This document shows, one piece after another, positions 60,129-64,000 of a stretch of 64,000 bases of DNA. The notes beneath the pieces were generated by a model. That model worked only from the letters and a program-made list of their open reading frames with translations, searched no databases and had not been told where the DNA came from. Each line of letters starts with the position of its first letter. The stretch's first letter is position 1. The DNA is taken from assembly GCF_024228315.1 (NCBI RefSeq), contig NZ_CP100454.1, positions 1,178,001 through 1,242,000 on the forward strand. Reading direction: 5' to 3'. Made by a program: the position numbers and the translations under genes. This stretch comes from Halomarina pelagica. GTDB lineage: Archaea; Halobacteriota; Halobacteria; Halobacteriales; Haloarculaceae.

Positions 60129-61973
60129 TCACCGGGAGCGTCCGCGCGCCGCCGCGCCGTCGACGGTTCCCTGCGACCGGAGCTTGTGTCCCGCGGTGCG
60201 AACCACCGTGTACCCCTGCACGAGGGAGAACGCGAGCCAGAGGAGGTACCCGCCGGGTGCGCTGCCGACGACGGTGACGCTCGCGTGGAACGCGACGGTG
60301 TCGAAGGTCGCCGCGATAGTCCGATCGACCAGCAGGACCGAGAAGTAGCCGAAGAAGGCCGCCGCCCACCACATGGCGACGACGCGCGGCCAGCCCGGCC
60401 GGACGGGTTCGGGGAGGCGCGTCACGTTGATCACCTGCGTCAGGACGATGTACGGCCACATCATCAGCCCCGACATGGCCCCGCCGACGACGAGGAGGCT
60501 GAACGGGTCCTCGACGGGGACCGGCAGGACGAGGATGAGGACGCCCCAGCCCGCGAAGACGGTCAGCAGGACCCAGAAGATCCGCGGGAGGCTCCAGCCG
60601 GCGGTCCGGCCGTAGCTCTCGTAGACGATGTCGGCGCTGTTCCGGACGAAGGACTCGACGATGGCGAACTCCGTGGTGAAGAGCGCGAGGAAGAGCACGA
60701 CGTAGATGAGCGCCCGCCCGAGGCCGCCCACGGCGGGGGCGATCTGGAGGAGCCACATGTCGACGCCGCTCGCGTCCGTCCCCGCCGCGAACGCGCGCGC
60801 GACGGCCATGAGCGCCGTCGCGCCGACGAGCAACCCGAGCACGAACGTCAGGAGGTGTTCGAGCCGGGCGACGCGCCACCACTCGCGCCAGCGAGCGACG
60901 TTCGTGCGCGTCGGCCGGAAGAAGAACCCGTCGCGCTGGACGGGTTCGGGGTCGTCGCCGATGAGCGGGTTCTTCACGCGACCCTGGTACCGACCCATTC
61001 CGTACCCCTTCTCGCGAACCCAGAGGCTCTGAGAGAGGTTGAGGTACCCGCCCGCGCCCGCGTACGCGAGCCCGCCGAGGAAGACCGCGATGTCGCGATC
61101 CGGCGGGAGCGTACCGACGCCGACGGCGGCGGTCGGGATCGCGGCGAGTTCGTCTGTCGGGGCGACCACGACGAACAGCAGCAGCGCGAACGCGATGGCG
61201 AGCGCGACGAGGACGATCTGGAACCGCTCGACGACGTTGTACACGAGCGGCGTGAGCTGGTACGTCAGCCAGATGAACGCCATAAGCAGGACGCCGAGGG
61301 TTCGCCACCCGACGAGGGTGACGCCGACCCCGGGGAGCCGGTAGTGGCCGAGGGCGAGCCCGGCGGCACCGATCTTCGCCGCGCTCGCGGCCCACCCGGG
61401 CCAGCCGAGGCTGACGAACCCGGCGACGAGGAAGAACCACGGCCAGTACGGGTGGACGCGGTCGTACGCGCGGAAGATACTCTCGCCCGTCGCGAGCGTC
61501 CAGCGCTGGATCTCGGTGTTGACGACGAACTGGGTCAGCACGCCGACGAAGAACGCCCAGTAGAGCGCCCACCCGTGCTGGGCGACGAGCAGCGGCCAGA
61601 ACAGCGTCTCGCCGCTGCCGAGCGACGCGCCGAGCATGATGGCGCTCGGCCCGACGACGTGACTCACCTCGGGGACCTTCGGGAGGTCGAGGAGGCGAAA
61701 GCGGCCGCCGGTCCCCCGATCCGGGTACTCGTCGCCGTCGGGGGCGGTCTCCAGGTTGTCGTAGGCGACGGGAACGTACACCGAACCGCGGTACTCCGAT
61801 CCGGCGTCGGAGGCGTAGACGTCCGACGCCGCGATCCCGCCACCCCCGTCGCTACGGTCGGTCCCGTCCGGGGTCGTCCCGTCGGCATCGTCCGCGTCGC
61901 TCCTGTCGCCCGCGTCGCTCTCCTCGCTCTCCTCGCTCTCCTCGGTCGATCGGTTCGGTGGGTTCGAGGTCAT
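60129..61973 (-). CDS. Nramp-related divalent metal transporter
   Basis: A 614-residue membrane protein. About 95 hydrophilic, mostly acidic residues precede twelve or so transmembrane segments. GPSAIMLGASLGSGETLFWP occupies the position of the Nramp helix-1 DPGN metal site but lacks DPGN, so it belongs to the Nramp-related, non-canonical branch. Other cores are FRAYDRVHPYWPWFFLVAGF, GLAYAGAGGYLNLSQSLWVR and LFLALFTTEFAIVESFVRN. The metal is unknown and may not be Mn or Fe. Confidence 0.75.
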   Translation of the reverse strand: MTSNPPNRSTEESEESEESDAGDRSDADDADGTTPDGTDRSDGGGGIAASDVYASDAGSEYRGSVYVPVAYDNLETAPDGDEYPDRGTGGRFRLLDLPKVPEVSHVVGPSAIMLGASLGSGETLFWPLLVAQHGWALYWAFFVGVLTQFVVNTEIQRWTLATGESIFRAYDRVHPYWPWFFLVAGFVSLGWPGWAASAAKIGAAGLALGHYRLPGVGVTLVGWRTLGVLLMAFIWLTYQLTPLVYNVVERFQIVLVALAIAFALLLFVVVAPTDELAAIPTAAVGVGTLPPDRDIAVFLGGLAYAGAGGYLNLSQSLWVREKGYGMGRYQGRVKNPLIGDDPEPVQRDGFFFRPTRTNVARWREWWRVARLEHLLTFVLGLLVGATALMAVARAFAAGTDASGVDMWLLQIAPAVGGLGRALIYVVLFLALFTTEFAIVESFVRNSADIVYESYGRTAGWSLPRIFWVLLTVFAGWGVLILVLPVPVEDPFSLLVVGGAMSGLMMWPYIVLTQVINVTRLPEPVRPGWPRVVAMWWAAAFFGYFSVLLVDRTIAATFDTVAFHASVTVVGSAPGGYLLWLAFSLVQGYTVVRTAGHKLRSQGTVDGAAARGRSR

Positions 61974-62163
61974 CTATCGACCTCGGCGTTCGAGCGCGCC
62001 GCCGACCGACCTCGAGCGGCGCGGCGGACGAGGGCGACGCGACCGATGCGCCGTCGGGGGGAGCGTCGACGGGAGGTACTCACACACATCGGCTATCGTG
62101 CGCGTGGATCCGCGCGTTACGTACCGTCGCGGAGGCGGTGCGGTTATATCTACCTAACCGGGG

Positions 62164-62733
62164 CTAGCCGCCCAGGAAGTGCCAGATGTGCCCCCGTTCC
62201 TTCGGCGGGTCGACGCCGGGGAGGTCCTTGAGGGCGGGCTGGATCGCGTTCCACCACCCCTCCGCCGTCTCGTACCCGGCGGGGTTCTCGGGGAACACGT
62301 CGCGGAGGAAGTCCGACTTCTTCGCGCTCGGGTGTTCTCTCAGGTACTCGTAGGCGGTTCGGAGGGCTCTGCGCCGGTCGGCGAGGGTCTCGCCGGTGCC
62401 GGGGAGGTCGACCTCGCTGGTGACCTCCCGCGGCGCGCCCGCGGCGCGCGACTCCCCGGTCGCGTCGCCGGAGCGCTCCATCGGGATCCACCACACGCGC
62501 CCCCGCGCGCCGATCTTCCGCGTCGCCAGGAGGTCGCGCTCGACTAGGTCGTTGAGTTTGTTGTGCGCCGTCCGGCGCGAACAGTCGAGCGCCTCCATGA
62601 CATCCGTCGCGGTCAGGGGGCGCGCGAGATCGTCGCGCCCCTCGAAGACCTCCAGGGCGGCCCGAGCGGGGATCCGGTCTGCGTACTGGCCGGACTCGTT
62701 TCTCTCCCGCTCGTCCGACGGTCGACTCGCCAT
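62164..62733 (-). CDS. winged-helix regulator with C-terminal conserved domain
   Basis: A 189-residue protein. RPLTATDVMEALDCSRRTAH and NKLNDLVERDLLATRKIGAR form a winged helix (wing RGRVWWIPM). The C-terminal domain (YEYLREHPSAKKSDFLRDVF, YETAEGWWNAIQPALKDLPG, HIWHFLGG) is found in haloarchaeal regulators. The ATG at 62733 (MASRPSDERER) is chosen because three promoter repeats lie just upstream. It is probably autoregulated. Confidence 0.72.
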   Translation of the reverse strand: MASRPSDERERNESGQYADRIPARAALEVFEGRDDLARPLTATDVMEALDCSRRTAHNKLNDLVERDLLATRKIGARGRVWWIPMERSGDATGESRAAGAPREVTSEVDLPGTGETLADRRRALRTAYEYLREHPSAKKSDFLRDVFPENPAGYETAEGWWNAIQPALKDLPGVDPPKERGHIWHFLGG

Positions 62734-62747
62734 GCCACATCCCACTA

Positions 62748-62799
62748 CACACGACTGCATAAGCCTTTGCACACGACTGTATCCCGGTGCACACGACTG
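62748..62799. promoter_or_regulatory. three direct repeats CACACGACTG
   Basis: The decamer occurs at 62748-62757, 62770-62779 and 62790-62799 (22 and 20 base steps), starting 15 bases before the minus-strand ATG. A TATA-like CTTATGC on the minus strand lies between the first and second copies. Confidence 0.55.
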
Positions 62800-63097
62800 C
62801 AGAGGGTGCGAGCGGGCGCGTGCGTATCCGTCGACGAGGGAGACGAGAGGCGGAGGGCTTTCGAAGAAATCGGCGGACGAAGCGGCCACATTCGTGTGTA
62901 CAGGTAACGGCAGACGTTCCGATCGTCGGCGGAACGAATCGTGCTCCCCCGCCGGCTCCTGTGAACCGCCCCTGGGATCCGGGGCTCCACAACGGAACGT
63001 CGGCCCGTCGGACCGCCCATCCGCGTCGCGACGGATCGACGACGCAGTACGCCGTTTTCCCGACAAACCTATCGAACTGACGACGACAATCGGTAAG
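62800..63097. other. gene-free stretch between divergent regulator and lactate permease
   Basis: No credible gene is seen on either strand; the frames here are shadows. The promoter repeats lie at one end and the permease TATA box at the other. Confidence 0.5.
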
Positions 63098-63104
63098 TAT
63101 AAAA
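63098..63104 (+). promoter_or_regulatory. TATA box of the lactate permease gene
   Basis: TATAAAA, about 89 bases before the preferred GTG start at 63187 and 53-59 before alternative GTG codons at 63151 and 63157. Confidence 0.5.
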
Positions 63105-63186
63105 CCGTACAGATTCGATGCCAGATTCATGCCAGTCGTGATCGAGAACCGTGGCTGTGCGACGGTCGGTTTCGAGGTGGAGTTCG

Positions 63187-64000
63187 GTGGCTAGCGCGGT
63201 CGAAATCGCGATGGCGGTCCTGCCGCTCGCCGTCATCGCGTATCTGATGGTCGGTCGGTACTGGCCCGCCACGCGGGCGATGCCCGTCGCGTGGTTCGTC
63301 GCGGTGGTCGTCGGCTTCGTCGGCTGGGAGATGACGCCGACGTGGATCGCCGCCGCGACGATAAACGGCTTCATCACCGCGGCGAACATCCTCTGGATCG
63401 TCTTCGGGGCGATCCTCCTGCTGTACACGCTGAAACAGACCGGGGCGTTCGACGCGATCAACGCCGGGTTCACCTCCATCAGCGAGGATCGCCGCGTGCA
63501 GGTCGTGCTGCTCGTCTTCCTGATGGGATCGTTCATCGAGGCCGCCGCCGGGTTCGGTACGCCCGCGGCGGTCGTCGGTCCCCTGCTCGTCGGGCTCGGC
63601 TTCCCGCCGCTCGCGGCGGTCGTCGTCGCGCTCACGGGGAACCTGATGGCGATCACGTTCGGGGCGGTCGGCACGCCGCTCATCATCGGCCTCCAGGACG
63701 TCTTCGAGACGGCGGGCGTCGAGACGCCCCCGGGGATGGGGGTCGAGCCGTGGATCGCCGAGATCGGCACGTGGGCGGCCACGTTCCACGTCGTCGTGGG
63801 GGTCTTCCTCCCGTTCATCGGCGTGGCGATGATGACGCGCTTCTTCGGCGAGGAGCGCTCGATCCGGCCCGCCCTCGAGGTGCTCCCGCTCGCGCTGTTC
63901 GCGTGGGCGTCGTTCGCCGTCCCCTACTGGCTCACGGCGTACCTCATCGGTCCGGTCTTCCCCGGCCTCATCGGCGCGATGGTCGGCATGGCCGTCACCG
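63187..64000 (+). CDS. L-lactate permease (3' partial)
   Basis: The frame runs off the end of the window after 271 codons. The GTG at 63187 ([20 protein letters not shown]) is chosen because family members begin about ten residues before the LPL helix; GTG at 63151 or 63157 is possible. The helices, [35 protein letters not shown] and [11 protein letters not shown] match LctP/LldP, which imports L-lactate or glycolate with a proton. At least eight transmembrane segments are visible. Confidence 0.88.
   Translation, partial: MASAVEIAMAVLPLAVIAYLMVGRYWPATRAMPVAWFVAVVVGFVGWEMTPTWIAAATINGFITAANILWIVFGAILLLYTLKQTGAFDAINAGFTSISEDRRVQVVLLVFLMGSFIEAAAGFGTPAAVVGPLLVGLGFPPLAAVVVALTGNLMAITFGAVGTPLIIGLQDVFETAGVETPPGMGVEPWIAEIGTWAATFHVVVGVFLPFIGVAMMTRFFGEERSIRPALEVLPLALFAWASFAVPYWLTAYLIGPVFPGLIGAMVGMAVT

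Noticed and set aside
59976-62231. Plus-strand open frame of 751 codons opposite the Nramp-related gene
   Set aside because: Composition is Arg/Asp/Glu-rich and repetitive, without helices or motifs, while the minus-strand gene is a clear multi-helix transporter.
62748-62799. Three short direct repeats as a CRISPR array
   Set aside because: The repeats are only ten bases, spacers ten to twelve bases, and no cas gene is near; they overlap a promoter instead.

Overview
This window is chromosomal DNA from a haloarchaeon (class Halobacteria); genus and species cannot be read from it. The evidence is the very high GC content, acidic proteins rich in Asp and Glu, TATA-box promoters that often sit about 25-30 bases before a start codon (leaderless mRNAs), an archaeal DnaG primase, siroheme-dependent heme genes, and many families largely restricted to haloarchaea (HalOD1, LWR-salt, DUF92, DUF6293, DUF5815, J-domain ferredoxin). 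No rRNA, tRNA or CRISPR array was found.

Layout. 1-5 kb: the end of a MoeA-like protein fused to a substrate-binding domain, a HAD hydrolase, LWR-salt protein, pterin dehydratase, and a sodium:solute symporter with its DUF3311 partner. 5-11 kb: a zinc-type P-type ATPase, a 590-base gene-free stretch ending in a hairpin-rich dnaG leader, dnaG, a flavodoxin-reductase-like enzyme and a GNAT enzyme. 11-16 kb: DUF92 protein, two cis-prenyltransferase paralogues (one lacking the active-site motif), a patatin, and a cold-shock protein. 16-21.5 kb: small haloarchaeal proteins, then the coupled operon siroheme decarboxylase, precorrin-2 dehydrogenase, hemA. 21.5-25.2 kb: HalOD1 and DUF7344 proteins, a GNAT enzyme and several small proteins.

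25.2-28.4 kb is an AT-rich accessory island. It opens with a frameshifted integrase remnant and carries a two-gene operon (a C39-like cysteine peptidase fold plus a protein with two winged-helix-like regions), followed by a convergent pair of tiny membrane proteins. I do not recognise this combination as any described system, and it is the best candidate for something new here.

28.4-51 kb returns to core genome: DUF6293 regulator, DUF1405, pdxS, universal stress proteins, a winged-helix regulator, a Gfo/Idh oxidoreductase with a glycosyltransferase, homoserine kinase, a VapBC-type pair, an acetamidase, an amine-oxidase-like flavoprotein, a J-domain ferredoxin, a lipoprotein nuclease, an NAD(P)/FAD oxidoreductase, several DUF proteins and carB. 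51-64 kb: a mucin-like sequon-rich membrane protein, a TetR/MATE pair with palindromic operators, a formyltransferase, a PiT transporter with a UspA, a winged-helix/membrane pair, a probable metal group (Tat-exported protein, NicO transporter, Nramp-like transporter), a regulator with three promoter repeats, and the start of an L-lactate permease.
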